Part shown: positions 51,431 through 62,028 of the stretch, one piece after another
Layout of the letters: each line of letters begins with the position of its first letter
Position numbering within the stretch: position 1 is the stretch's first letter
DNA from: Diploptera punctata
Taxonomy: Eukaryota > Arthropoda > Insecta > Blattodea > Blaberidae
Direction: 5' to 3'
DNA length: 64,000 nucleotides
NCBI GenBank assembly: GCA_030220185.1
Contig: JASPKZ010010272.1
Location: 3,831,501 to 3,895,500, forward strand
The notes under the pieces: model-generated
What the model saw: the letters and a program-made list of their open reading frames with translations, nothing else
The model's database searches: none
What the model was told of the DNA's origin: nothing
Position numbers and translations under genes: made by a program

Positions 51431-52118
51431 ACATTCACGTGGATTTGACATAATTAATTTCATTTAATATCATTGTCACTCTGTTCATGGCTATAAGAAT
51501 AACAATAAGATACTTGATTGGAAATCATCTTTATCTTTTTCTTCTTAAGATAATACCTTATCAGTGAAATCACTGTTCTCTTCTTTCAACTACCCGTTTC
51601 ATTTCTTGATAGTTTTGGCGACCTATAACCCATGTAGCATTTTCCAAAGCAGTCTTTCCCTGGTCTCTCTTACTTTCCCGCCAAAAATGTAGTCTCTTTA
51701 AAAATTGTTTTAAGGAAATTATAGTGAAGGAGTATATTCGTTACCTTACTTCTAAAATCTCGTAAAGACTAATTTAACAAAATTTTCAGCAAAGCGTAAA
51801 AACATTTTAATCATTTAAGCATAGCCAAAAATGTTTCAAGCTCTCTTGAAAAAAAAAATATCAAAATTATACTTACGAGGTTTTAGAAGTGATGTGACGA
51901 TATGGCAAAAAATGAATATTTTTCTACGCCTTACTTTGAATATTAATGACATATCATCTTCTATTTGATCTAGAACTTAATGGTTTAATTGTAGGTCAAA
52001 TTTATCTTTGCTAATCGTCTCCAGTGTTTTCTTTTTCTTGCCAGAATCCAACTTTCAAAGGAATATATCAACACACTTCAAATAAACTATACGATTTAAT
52101 AAACTGACAAGTGAAAGA
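51431..52118. other. No recognised feature
   Basis: AT-rich DNA with no conserved frame. Confidence 0.45.
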
Positions 52119-52163
52119 ATGTCGCACATTGATCCAATCCCCGAAGAAGAAAAAATTAAAATT
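52119..52163 (+). other. Candidate short first coding exon
   Basis: ATGTCGCACATTGATCCAAT... reads MSHIDPIPEEEKIKI and meets GTAAGT at 52164. The acidic peptide and consensus donor could mark a first coding exon, but 15 codons are too few to be sure. Confidence 0.15.
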
Positions 52164-52489
52164 GTAAGTTTTCTTTCTTTCCATATTAGACCACTATTTA
52201 ACAAGGATCATGAAAGACCAGGGGTTGTTTCCGTCTGTACTTTATTAAATTTAAGGAATTAAGCAAATATTGTTTGTAAAGACATATACGTATGTATATA
52301 TTCCATACGTCCTTTATAGAGATGAGTTCTCTAGCGGGAGATTTTTAATCCAGCTAATTTAGTTACACTTAATTCCCTACAGATGTCAACGAGTGACAAT
52401 GTGGTCAGCACATCGCCTCAATAAGACGTCCAGCAAACAACTAAGGTATTCATTGGACGGCGAAGGTCGATTAAATTTGCTCAGAAGCA

Positions 52490-52690
52490 CTAATTTAGGC
52501 TTGAGGTTCTTTTACGAGCCGGAAAATCTTCAAATTGAGGACCTATGGCTTAAAGTCTCTTCCGGAGAATGTATCCCTTGGATTTTTCCATCCTAAAAAT
52601 CCATCGATGCCGTCAGGGTTTAAACCCACGGCTCTCGATACTAGAGGTAAGGATTAAATCAGTAGACCACCGCAGACGTTTGGAAGGAAT
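52490..52690 (-). mobile_element. SINE family E
   Basis: On the minus strand a tRNA-like head (GCGGTGGTCTACTGATTTAA, box B GTGGGTTTAAACCCTG) is followed by GGCATCGATGGATTTTTAGG and TCTCCGGAAGAG. The GATCGATGGATTT and CGGAAG blocks recur at 31690-31800. Confidence 0.55.
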
Positions 52691-52998
52691 GTAGTTTAAA
52701 TATACCGACATATGGACCAATAAATTTAGATTAAATGGGATGACCAAAAGTGGTACATAAGTGTTTAAAAGAAAACTATTTTCAAAATTTTGATAAAAAA
52801 ATTACTGTTTCTTTGTGAAAATTTTAATGAATGTGAATTGATAATCCCACCAAGAAAGTAAGTTATGGTGGCCAATAAGCATCAATCTTCTAACCATACT
52901 ACACTATTATAGAGATTTGTGCAAGGAATATATAATAGTTGGCTTTTATAGCTAAATATCAAAATGTAATAATAACATCGATATATATATATATATAT

Positions 52999-53286
52999 AG
53001 CCACTACTGTGGTCTCGAGGTAGCGTGCTGTCTTGTCACGCGGCGGACCCGGGTTCGATTCCCGGTCAGGAAAAGCTTCCTGGGTGAGGTTTTTCGGGGC
53101 TTTTCCTCACCTGTAAGGCAAATGTCAGAAAGCTTTGAGGCTCAAACAGTCTACGAACATCATCTAGCCATCATCATTATCATCATCCACGGTGTGGAAA
53201 GCAATGGGAAGCAACCACACCTATAATTCCCTAGTAAAGCTGTAAACCATAGCATGAAAATGCTATGATTGCATTGAAAGACACTA
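52999..53286 (+). mobile_element. SINE family A, copy next to mariner
   Basis: Head CCACTACTGTGGTCTCGAGG, box B GGTTCGATTCCCGG, the central CTTTTCCTCACCTGTAAGGC and the 3' CATGAAAATGCTATGATTGC are all present. A TA microsatellite precedes it, and its TA-rich tail received the mariner at 53291. Confidence 0.85.
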
Positions 53287-53290
53287 TATA

Positions 53291-54600
53291 CGAGGGCGGA
53301 TCGGAAAGTAACGCACAATTTTTTTTTTCTGCCTTGGTATTGCAGCTAGAATGTTGAAATTTCACAGAGATATAGTTTGAAGTTTTCACTACAAATGGTA
53401 TTTTTTTCTCAGGTGCACCTCTTGCGAGAGAAGCTTGAACTATGCAACAAAGATGGCGCGCATGCTACACTGTGAGGAACAGAGAAGTGTTGTTCGATTT
53501 TTGTGGGCCAAAGGGCATAAACCCAGTGAAATTCACAGGGACATGCGTGGCGTGTATGGGGATGATTGTATGGACCGTAGCAATGTCTCCAGGTGGTGCA
53601 CATTCTTCCAAGAGGGACGCGTGAACCTTAGTGATTCGCCACGCTCCGGCCGGCCGACAACAGCAGCAATCCCGCAGAATGTCAGAGGCATTGAGGCGGC
53701 AATTCTGAACGACCGGCGTGTGCAACTGCGAGCCTTATCGCAGAAGTTCATTTCCTATGGTGCGGTGTACGATATTGTTCATGAAAATTTGAAATTCCGT
53801 AAAGTTAGTGCTCGCTGGGTGCCTAAGAACCTGACAGACGACCACAAGGGCCAGCGAATGATGGCTAGCTTGGACCACTTAACGCGGTACACCGCACAAG
53901 GACATGACTTTCTGGAAGGAATCGTCACAGGTGATGAGTCGTGGGCGTACCACTACACGCCCGAAACAAAGCAGGCATCAATGGAGTGGAAACATGCTGG
54001 TTCCCCAGTAAAGAAAAAATTCAAAGCGACTCAATCTGCCAGGAAAGTGCTTGTGACAGTGTTCTGGGATATGCATGGTGTTTTATTGGTGGGCTTTGCT
54101 GAACACGGGACCACTGTGAATGCTGCTGCGGCCTACATTAAAACTTTGGTGAAGTTGCGTCGTGCCATTCGTGACAAACGTCACAACATTAACGTTAAAC
54201 TTCTTCATGACAATGCTCGCCCCCATGTTGCTGCTGTCGTTCGTCAGAAAATCGCCGAATTTGGTTGGGAGGTGCTCCAGCATCCACCATACAGTCCGGA
54301 TCATGCACCATCGGACATTCATCTGTTTGGTCCCATGAAGAAATTCCTGGCCGGCAAACGCTTTGAGACAGATGTGGAAGTGAAATCAGCAGTGCGCAGA
54401 TGGCTACACTCCAACCAAACGGACTTCTACGAACAGGGCATATTGAAACTGGTAATACGATGGGAAAAATGTGTTGAGAAAGTTGGTGACTATGTCGAAA
54501 AGTAGGTAAAAGATGTAAGTTCATTTGTGATTTTTTTTCTTTTTTTTACTATTAAACTTTAAAAAAAAATTATTGTGCGTTACTTTCCGATCCGCCCTCG
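53291..54600 (+). mobile_element. Intact full-length mariner element
   Basis: It is 1,310 bp between TA dinucleotides (53289-53290, 54601-54602). The terminal inverted repeats start CGAGGGCGGATCGGAAAGTA and agree perfectly over 29 bp. The transposase frame is open from ATG to stop. It occupies the TA-rich tail of a family A SINE. A perfect pair of ends plus an open frame makes it the best candidate for an autonomous element here. Confidence 0.95.
53453..54505 (+). CDS. Mariner transposase, D,D34D, uninterrupted
   Basis: The start is ATG 53453 (MARMLHCEEQRSVVRFLWAK); upstream codons in this frame include no other ATG. The protein is 350 residues, the normal mariner length (about 345). The N-terminal paired HTH reads AKGHKPSEIHRDMRGVYGDD, then RSNVSRWCTFFQEGR. 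The WVPKNLT linker (WVPHxL-type) is present. The catalytic acids are in TGDESWAYHYTPETKQ, LLHDNARPHVA and YSPDHAPSDIHLFGPMK, with 34 residues between the second and third. It excises and inserts the element at TA. The frame has no stops and every motif is kept, so it may be active. The ancestral-type YSPDLAPSD is changed to DHAPSD. Confidence 0.95.
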   Translation: MARMLHCEEQRSVVRFLWAKGHKPSEIHRDMRGVYGDDCMDRSNVSRWCTFFQEGRVNLSDSPRSGRPTTAAIPQNVRGIEAAILNDRRVQLRALSQKFISYGAVYDIVHENLKFRKVSARWVPKNLTDDHKGQRMMASLDHLTRYTAQGHDFLEGIVTGDESWAYHYTPETKQASMEWKHAGSPVKKKFKATQSARKVLVTVFWDMHGVLLVGFAEHGTTVNAAAAYIKTLVKLRRAIRDKRHNINVKLLHDNARPHVAAVVRQKIAEFGWEVLQHPPYSPDHAPSDIHLFGPMKKFLAGKRFETDVEVKSAVRRWLHSNQTDFYEQGILKLVIRWEKCVEKVGDYVEK

Positions 54601-54602
54601 TA

Positions 54603-54603
54603 T

Positions 54604-54636
<33 letters not shown>
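54603..54636. repeat. (TA)n(CA)n microsatellite
   Basis: TATATATATATACACACACA-type run directly after the mariner, probably the remainder of the SINE tail. Confidence 0.9.
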
Positions 54637-54637
<1 letters not shown>

Positions 54638-55949
54638 TTCCATTTATACTGCAGTACGACTGTGGTTATTTAGTTGCATATGAATGGAGAAATTATTTTC
54701 TCTTTGCTGTTCAATGTTTGAGGTGGAGGTTTAAGTGTGGACTTCAGCTTTTCTATCTTAAAATAATGTTATTTTATCATATGCTATTTTTTTAGAGTTT
54801 ATGCTATAAGTAGTTATATTTGTGTTAGGCGCGTTATTGCTTTGTATTTAAGGATCATTTGTGGTTGCGAGATTCCTATTGCTCTAATTGTAGTGTTTCT
54901 ATAGCCTTTGTATTTGTCTTTGAGTGTTAGGGCTGTTTATTTTACAATGTCTTCGATACAGGATATATCTAATAGTATGTCTCTCCCATGTGTGTTACAA
55001 GTAGGATCCGATTAAAAAAAACTAATATGCAAATGCGCATTTTGAGGATTATTCGCATCATTGCATATTATACACATAACACCATATTTTGGCATACATG
55101 CTTGAAATTATACTAATTTCATTATTTAAATTAATGTGTTATGGGTATTTCCTGTTTTCAACTCTTCGAGTAACAGCAGTTTGCTTTTATAACTTTCTAG
55201 TACAACAAAAAAAACAGGTACATTGACTATTTCGGTAAGGACGGGATGGATGGATCAAAATAGAGAATTAGACCTGCGAAAGTGGCAGTCTATCTCCTTC
55301 GCTGACGATAACGAGTAACTTCCAGTCCGGGTTCCTATCTTAGTGACATTAGTCCAGGCTTAATATGTTAGAATATGTCTACCCTAATTGTTGTAGAGTA
55401 GTGTCCGTTATTTAAGTGTAGATAACCATGGCTTAGTTAGTAGGTACACAGCGTTTAAATGGTTCAGTAAGTTATATATAATCAGTAGAGTCCGGATGTT
55501 AGGCACTTGAAAAATTCAAAATAGGCTGTTACAAAAAATGGATTACAACATAACTTTTTAGTCTTACGTTAAGAATATAAACATATGCTATCAATAGCAT
55601 GCGAATATATCAGAGATGCTTTTGGAATTTGTTTTGCCATTTACACTTGAGAATATTTGCGAAATTGGTCAGTTTGTATTTTACTGTTGTCCGTTCTTTA
55701 GGTATCTTAAAAAAACTGTTCTAAAGGTTAAAAAAAGCCACGTACACTTGCTTGCACCACTTTGTCTTTGAAGCACCTGTCTGTGAATGAGGATTACAGA
55801 CTGAATTCAATGTTACCAACATCAAAAATAGTATTGCCGGTTTCAGCACCAGGTGTGAGACAGAGGAACAAAGCTTGAGCCATCTACCCTCTTTGTCACT
55901 CAGCAATGTTTATATTGAAAAGAAGCAACAAACTTTTCTCCAAGCCTTT
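54637..55949. other. Mostly unassigned; possible LINE debris on the minus strand
   Basis: Around 54830-54990 the minus strand reads LKDKYKGYRNTTIRAIGISQ then PQMILKYKAITRL, coding-like and collinear with the Jockey-like pieces at 56860-60420. The rest shows nothing recognisable. Confidence 0.3.
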
Positions 55950-56465
55950 GGGTCGTATCTATGAACGCAGTAGACCGTAAAAGTCGTTCTCAGCTTGTAC
56001 TCTGCTGAGAAAGTTGCATCCAAAGACGTTTTTGCGTACTCAAAAATCTGTTCATGTGATAATAATTGTCGAAATTCCTGTTACCTGGCGAGGTGACTTT
56101 GCAGAGAACGAATCGTGAGCAATCCGATTGGAACCGATGTACTTAGAAACCTTGCTTCTTTATCCAAGATGTCGGACCTTGAAGACTTCGATCATGTTTT
56201 CGATATATGCGGAGAAGAGTAATATCGCGCGACGCAGACGTCGTCGTATACGTTTTATTTGCGGGAGGCAAGCGTAGATGCGTTCCTGTAGCAGACGAAA
56301 TTAACGGAAGTGGTTTTATCGCTGAGAATTCTGGGTAATTTCTTGCCAATATTACGAAAAAAAACTACTTTCATGCATGACCAGTCAGCGACTAGCTAAT
56401 TCGAACTTTGCACGTTCTCACGAAAAACTCAGCTCACCAGAGACTAATGTATTTGCATGCGGCCC
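55950..56465. mobile_element. Harbinger-like non-autonomous element, copy 2
   Basis: GGGTCGTATCTATGAACGCA at the left and GCATGCGGCCC before TTA at the right. It is collinear with 9087-9680 and lacks about 80 bp of it. The left target triplet reads TTT rather than TTA, consistent with one mutation. Confidence 0.6.
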
Positions 56466-57198
56466 TTAGAGCCGGGGCATAATACAATGGGACATAGCTT
56501 AGGGCTATTTCGCTTAACGGGAATGCATGAGGTGGAAAAATACAATATTTACCTAACGAGAGTGCATTGAGGGGGAAACCTGCTAGGTTATTGCCACCCT
56601 TATCTTAAAATATTCTACGGGAATTTATAAAAAAAAATAACACTTGAAAACTTCTATTAAATGATCTGTGCCAGGAAGTTTGTCCATTTCAATTGATTTA
56701 ATTAAAATACTGAGTTAATTTCGAGAAAAAAATTACAAATAGGCATTTATAGGCATTATAAGTTTAAATAGGCATTTATAGGCAAAATGAACTTAACTGA
56801 AAACAACTCTAGGGTCATTGATATGAACTTATATAAAGTCACTTTTAAAATAACTATAGGCATTTTCCCTAACATCCGTTCTCTAATAATTATAATCAGT
56901 GTAAGGTGTTTAAGTGTAGTCACTCGTAGATGTACTTCTCCTGGGACGTTGTTGTATATATACTTAATTTCTGAGGGTGTGGTTAGTGGTATATTGAATG
57001 TACGACGATTTTCTAGAAATTATTTTGTGTCATCTTGTTCTCGCATGTAAGTAGCCATGTATCATGTCGTCTGTTCGGCTGCGTTATTGATTTTCGTACG
57101 CGACTGCTATGATTTCGGCTGTATGCCGTCATAAGGTATTTCTTTCATGACATGTATGGGGTGATTTTTTTTTTTTTGCTTTTTAAATTTGATACATT
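56466..57198 (-). other. Possible Jockey-like LINE ORF2 debris
   Basis: On the minus strand about 56860-57030 reads NRRTFNIPLTTPSEIKYIYN followed by NVPGEVHLRVTTLK, uninterrupted and collinear with the LINE pieces to the right. The motif is not diagnostic. The left part is AT-rich and unassigned. Confidence 0.3.
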
Positions 57199-57370
57199 GA
57201 CTAGCCTCATGGACTAGTGGTCAGCGTTTGTGACCTGTTCATGAGGTCCCAGGTTCGAGTCGGAATTTAGGTTAAAAACTCTCCTGACGTTATCATTTGT
57301 CACCCATCAACGTAAATCCGCCTTCCAGGTGCCCCAACATAAGAAATGTATTAGAATTCCGCCAATACCA
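57199..57370 (+). mobile_element. SINE family D
   Basis: The tRNA-like head GACTAGCCTCATGGACTAGT carries a box B CAGGTTCGAGTCGG. The 3' half (CTCTCCTGACG, CGTAAATCCGCCTTCCAGGT, GCCCCAACATAAG) is shared with the tail of the chimeric SINE at 59563-59845. Confidence 0.7.
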
Positions 57371-57803
57371 GAGGAGAAAGAAAAAGTTGGATTTTTAAAT
57401 TATTTGCCAGATATTGTTTTCCACTTCAGTCTTCTGCCTTGTCAGTAGGTCAGTAAATTTTAGTTTCTTTAGTTCCGAGGGCGTTGTATATACGAGCCAT
57501 GGCTTTGAGTCAGTGTTTATAAATGTCATTATGGTGTTGAGTAGGCCTAGTTGAGGTGATTCCATATGCAGTATTTGTATTATTTTGGGATTGGGTATCC
57601 GTCGCAGTGATAATTTGTGGCAGTGGAAAATTTAATTCAATAGTTGAGTCTTGCCTTGTTCTTGTGAGATGGGTTATATGTGCTGAATGTTGTTGTTTGG
57701 GAATCGGGTGTTGGTGAGTGAAGTCTGTGTGTTTGGAGTTGTGTATACTGGAATCTAGACGGGCACTTTTTGTATTCTAGGCACTCCCGATAATTTGAGA
57801 AAT
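57371..57803 (-). other. Probable LINE ORF1/ORF2 junction debris
   Basis: Minus-strand frames (RTRQDSTIELNFPLPQIITA and, further on, KAMARIYNALGTKE) look like the proline-rich ORF1 tail and the beginning of ORF2 of the Jockey-like element, with stops between. Low certainty. Confidence 0.3.
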
Positions 57804-58099
57804 GTACGCCGTAGCGTAGTGGTTAAGGCACTGAGCTACAAGCCGGAGGGTCGAGGGTTCAAGTCCCGTTGGGGTCAGGATTTTTAAACTGACCCAAACC
57901 CTCTGGCGGCACTATGGCCCTGGGGTCGACTCAGCCTCTAACGGAAATGAGTACCAGACGCTTGTTCTGGGGGTAAAGGCGGCCGTCACGCAGGGCTGAC
58001 AACCGGCTGACATAAAGTGCCGATTGTCTAGAAAAAGTGGGAGCCTTAACCTCCTACTACCCCAAGGGCCTCCGGGTCTGTTGTGGGATCACTTTACTT
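57804..58099 (+). mobile_element. SINE family C, complete copy
   Basis: It starts GTACGCCGTAGCGTAGTGGT (box A-like TAGCGTAGTGG) and has box B GAGGGTTCAAGTCCCG, the ACTATGGCCCTGGGGTCGAC body, AAAGGCGGCCGTCACGCAGG and the end GGATCACTTTACTTT with a T-rich tail. It serves as the reference copy for the truncated ones at 12254 and 47574. Confidence 0.85.
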
Positions 58100-58599
58100 T
58101 TTTTTATTTTTCACAATATAGAATTGTTGATATGCAATGTTGTACTTTATTAGGGTCTGAACATTTGACACACTTCTCCGCCCTATTACAAAAATGCGCA
58201 ACATGGTAAAACTTTTGACATTTTTATTTTAATTTGGAACAGATCTGTCATGTTTTAAGTTTTTATTTATATCTGGCGTTCTTCTGAAGTTGAACATGTA
58301 ATCTGGCATGGTCCTTTATTGAAATTTCCGTTCTGGAAATTAGTATTTTCCAGTTGTTTTAGGGTTTGTGTACGTTTTCGTCAAATATTTATATGGTTGA
58401 GATTTGCGTAAATGATCCTTTTATGATGATTTTGTGTATTAGGTTTAGGATGAGTTTCACCAACAGAGCTAACTGTATTACTCCAGTTTTCCTCATATAC
58501 AATACATAGCTTATACTGGCGTAATACAGTTACCTCTGTTGGTGAAACCGACCCTTAGTCCGTAAGTATAGTATATTTGAGGTCTTGTATTGTGGGTTG

Positions 58600-58646
<47 letters not shown>
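58100..58646. other. Unassigned, with an inverted repeat and (TA)n
   Basis: GTTTCACCAACAGAGCTAAC-TGTATTAC (about 58450-58480) faces GTAATACAGTTACCTCTGTT-GGTGAAAC (about 58520-58548), a small dyad. A TA run (58604-58646) precedes the next SINE. Confidence 0.4.
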
Positions 58647-58650
<4 letters not shown>

Positions 58651-58990
58651 ACCGCTGTGGTCTCGAGGTAGCGTGCTGCCTTGTCACGCAGCGGGCCCGG
58701 GTTCGATCCCTGGTCGGGGCAGTTTTTCTGGGTGAGGTTTTTATCGGGGTTTTTCCTCACCTGTAAGACAAATGTCAGGAAAACGTTAAGGCCCAAACGG
58801 TCCCCGAAATCATATGGCCATCATCATCATATCATTCTTATCATTATCATCATCACTATCATCTTTCACCGGTGTGGAAAGCAACGGGAAGCTACCATAC
58901 CTACACAATTCCCTAGTAAAGCTGCAAGCATAGCATGAAAATGCTATGATTGCAGTGAAGGACCTGCCTTCGGGCAGAATTACTTTGGAT
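58647..58990 (+). mobile_element. SINE family A, reference-like copy
   Basis: The complete sequence runs from GTCCACCGCTGTGGTCTCGA through box B GGTTCGATCCCTGG and ATCGGGGTTTTTCCTCACCT to a long CATCAT stretch, CACCGGTGTGGAAAGCAACG and CTTCGGGCAGAATTACTTTG-GAT. TA microsatellites lie on both sides. Confidence 0.9.
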
Positions 58991-59562
58991 ATATATATAT
59001 ATATATATATTCATCAGTTTATTAGCACAGTTGATTCAATAAAGTACGTTGCATTGAATAATATTTTAACAGTAGGTTACATGTTAACCTCCTGAATATT
59101 TCTTCTATCTTCACAGTTAGATAACAGGTGTTTTTATTGTGTATCTCTGGGAGAGCGTCCTCTGCTTAGAGTGTTAAAAGTGAAGATGGCGGGCGGGAAG
59201 ATACAGGTTTATCAGTGTTGCACGGCGCTTTTGGTTTGTCCTGGGTGATATAGTCATATGATGGCGTTTGTCTTGGGTTAACTGCCCTTGTGTGATTGTC
59301 ATTGAAGTCAGGAAGTTTATGGCTGTATTTAGTAGTAGTGGGTCTTGGGAGTATTTTCAGTAGACTATTAGCTGATGAGTTTTGAGTAAGTTTGTGTTTG
59401 CAGTGGCGTTGTTTGCGATTGTCTCAGGGTTTTCAGTTTCAGTGGTCGGTGGTGTGATGTGTTGCAGTGTAGGGAAGGTTTTTTATTATTCAATGCCACC
59501 ACTTGCCATTTCGACATTTTGGTAATCTCTCCTGGCATGGCGTTATTGTAACCCACTTCTGA
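58991..59562 (-). pseudogene. LINE ORF1 tail (proline/serine-rich), degraded
   Basis: The minus-strand frames read SANSLLKILPRPTTTKYSHK, LPDFNDNHTRAVNPRQTPSY and DKPKAPCNTDKPVSSRPPSS with few stops over about 300 bases. This fits the low-complexity C-terminal part of Jockey-type ORF1 proteins and continues the zinc region at 59975-60244. Confidence 0.4.
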
Positions 59563-59845
59563 GTTTGGGACGCCTGGAAGGCGGAGTTACGCTGCCCTGA
59601 TGATATATGATAGGTGATGACGATGCGCCAGGAGAGGCCTTAATCCTAAACTTAATGAATATGTTAATGATGGCCAGATGGTGTTGGGGGAGAGTTTGGG
59701 CCTTAAAGTTTCCTGACATTTGTCTTACAGGTGACAAAAACCCCCGAAAAAAAAACTTCACTCAGGAAACTTGTCCCGACCGGGGATCGAACCCGGACCC
59801 GCTGCGTGACAAGGCAGCACGCTACCTCGAGACCACAGCGGTGGA
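59563..59845 (-). mobile_element. Chimeric SINE: family A head, family D tail
   Basis: On the minus strand a good family A head (CCACCGCTGTGGTCTCGAGG, box B GGTTCGATCCCCGG) and central block are followed by TCTCCTGGCGCATCGTCATC and CGTAACTCCGCCTTCCAGGC-GTCCCAA, which is the 3' end of family D (57199-57370) and not the usual CGGGCAGAATTAC tail. Confidence 0.75.
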
Positions 59846-59849
59846 AGTT

Positions 59850-60420
59850 GTCTAGTGGAGATGATGGGATTACGGGTTTGTTTTGTCTATCTGGTAAGAA
59901 TTGCGGTTGATATGGAGATGATGCTTTGATGGATTGGGGTCCTGTTGGTGTATTTTAGACATGCTGAGCATTTTCTATAACTGGTTTGCATGTGCTCCTT
60001 TGAAGTTTGTGCAAGGAGGCGTAGTATTGGAGTCGGTTACCTTGTGGTTACCCGAGCAGCGGACAACGCTCAGTCCTGTGGCAGAACTGGGCCAAGTGGC
60101 ATCTATAATACTGGGGACCTCTGTATTTTCGAGTTTTATCTTAATCCGGAAGATATATGTGAATTGTTCAGGTTGCAGTTTTAGGTCTTGTGTGTTTTTG
60201 AAAGTTAGGATCCAGTCTTGATTCCGTCTGCATTGAGGAATCATGTTCGTTCTATTTGTTTAACAATCTGTATTGTCTTCTAATTCTTGATGTATGTTGG
60301 TGGATGACCTTTCAGTGTTACTTTGTGATGTGAGGTTTGAACCACAATCATAGATGTAGTATTACTAGGGCGTTCTCTAATATTTGCTATTGTTTTAAGT
60401 AGCGTTAATTTATTAAATTA
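59850..60420 (-). pseudogene. Jockey-like LINE ORF1 with zinc-knuckle region
   Basis: In the frame 60244-59975: ILTFKNTQDLKLQPEQFTYI, then SVVRCSGNHKVTDSNTTPPC and TNFKGAHANQL. C-G-H...C...P-CTNCKGAHA is the CCHC-type pattern of insect Jockey-clade ORF1 (gag-like) proteins, with two Cys positions mutated (Ser, Phe). Upstream (60270-60350) reads VTLKGHPPTYIKN, the start of the PRE_C2HC-like domain. Stops and frame changes make it a pseudogene. The rest of the element may extend left as scattered pieces down to about 54.8 kb. Confidence 0.6.
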
Positions 60421-60786
60421 CTTCAATTTAGGTTTAGCCTGAGTAATTCTGTTCTATAAAACATTCTACCCAGCGCAAATTAATTGATGTTGTCTTCCTT
60501 TTATTTGTAAGCTAGGAATGGGCGAATTGATCATCCACTTTAAATCAGACACTAATAAATTAAGGGATAACGAATTCAATTCTAATTCTCGGTCCAGTTA
60601 TTTCCAAATATAGTTGCAATGGCTTTAGTTCGTAGATTTCAAAAAAGATATTACGTTTACAAAGCGTTTCGAGAACCGAGATCATATATCAAAGCATAGC
60701 AATCCTCTCTTTAAATTTAGCATTTCAATAAATATAATGTATTATGTTACTTACATTCATTCATTCATTCTCTCTCTCATATATAT
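60421..60786. other. No recognised feature
   Basis: AT-rich, with a short (ATTC)n run near 60755. Confidence 0.45.
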
Positions 60787-61112
60787 CCATCCATAGTAAT
60801 TCTGCCCGAAGGCAGGTCCTTCACTGCAATCATAGCATTTTCATGCTATGCTTGCAGCTTTATAGGGAATTGTAGGTGTGGTAGCTTCCCGTTGCTTTCC
60901 ACACCGGTGAAAGATGATGATCATGATGGTAATGATGTTGATAATGATAAGGATGATGGCCATATGATTTCGGGGACCGTTTGGGCCTTAAAGTTTTCCT
61001 GACATTTGTCTTGCAGATGAGGAAAAACCCCGATAAAAACTCACCCAGAAAAATGTCCCGAGCGGGGATCGAACCCGGGCCCGTTCGCTACCTCGAGACC
61101 ACAGCGGTGGAC
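60787..61112 (-). mobile_element. SINE family A, with deletion in the tRNA-like head
   Basis: CCATAGTAATTCTGCCCGAA at the left through GGGGATCGAACCCGGGCCCG and CTACCTCGAGACCACAGCGG at the right. About 20 bp between box A and box B (the GCTGCGTGACAAGGCAGCAC segment of other copies) are missing, which would alter the promoter spacing. Confidence 0.85.
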
Positions 61113-61593
61113 TTCTCATATATATATATATATATATATATAAACTCGACCACTTAATTTTTAGCTTATAATAGGTATAAGCATTTTTCTTAAAAGTCAA
61201 GTTCTGTTTGAGTGGACAAAGAAGCGAGTTTCTTCTCTGCAATTGCACTGGAAAAATATTCTATAGTCTATACACATATATTTTAATAATATATTTTACT
61301 AAAATGAGTAGATCTTTATTGAGGGTTACCGTTTCCTCCGCGTTATATCCGAATTCGTGGCATATCAGATCATAGTAAATGGAGTTTCACTGAACAGATT
61401 CTTTAAAATACTGTAATACCACCAACAATGGCAGTTCCTGCTTAAACTAAATATGGTCATTATACTCATTATTTATACTGTTAAAATTAGATCTAAATTA
61501 ATTTAATATGGTGTATAAACAATTTTAAAGTCTCAAACAAACAAATATCACTGGAATAATCTAAACTTATTTGTATCGCCATAACTCCAACAT
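61113..61593. other. (TA)n and unassigned AT-rich DNA
   Basis: A TA run at about 61117-61141 follows the SINE; nothing else recognised. Confidence 0.45.
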
Positions 61594-61990
61594 GTCCACT
61601 GCTGTGGACTCGGGGTAGCGTCGCTGCCTCATATGCAGCGAAGCAGAGTTCGATCCCCGGTCGGAACAAGTTTCCTAGGTGGTGATTTTTTTTCGAAGCG
61701 TTTTCATCACCTGTAAGACAAATGTCAAGAACCTTTAAGGCCCGAACATCATCAGGCCTTCATAACCATCATCATATTCACCATATTTAGTATGAACGTG
61801 TGTGTGAATGGTGTATTTCGTCTTAATGCTGTGTTGTCTCGTAGGAGGCCCTGACATTGAGCTGATCACTCATTCGGGGAAGCCCTCCATGTCCTTGTGT
61901 GGTCAAAAAAGTATGTACGTGTAATATATGGTTAAAATCCCTCTCCCGACAGGCCGTGTAACCGTAAAGCCCGGGAGGCTTGTGGCGTGT
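61594..61990 (+). mobile_element. SINE family A head with tail type 2, complete
   Basis: Head GTCCACTGCTGTGGACTCGG, box B GAGTTCGATCCCCGG, the CACCTGTAAGACAAATGTCA core, then AGGCCCTGACATTGAGCTGA, TCACTCATTCGGGGAAGCCC and CCCGACAGGCCGTGTAAC. The 3' half is the one at 11785-12150 and differs from tail type 1. Confidence 0.75.
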
Positions 61991-62028
61991 AAATATTAAC
62001 TATACGGCGAAAGCTTTTAAACTGTGTT

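Noticed and set aside
31484..61141. TA-rich runs as replication origins or regulatory sites
   Set aside because: They are plain microsatellites, mostly next to SINE ends.
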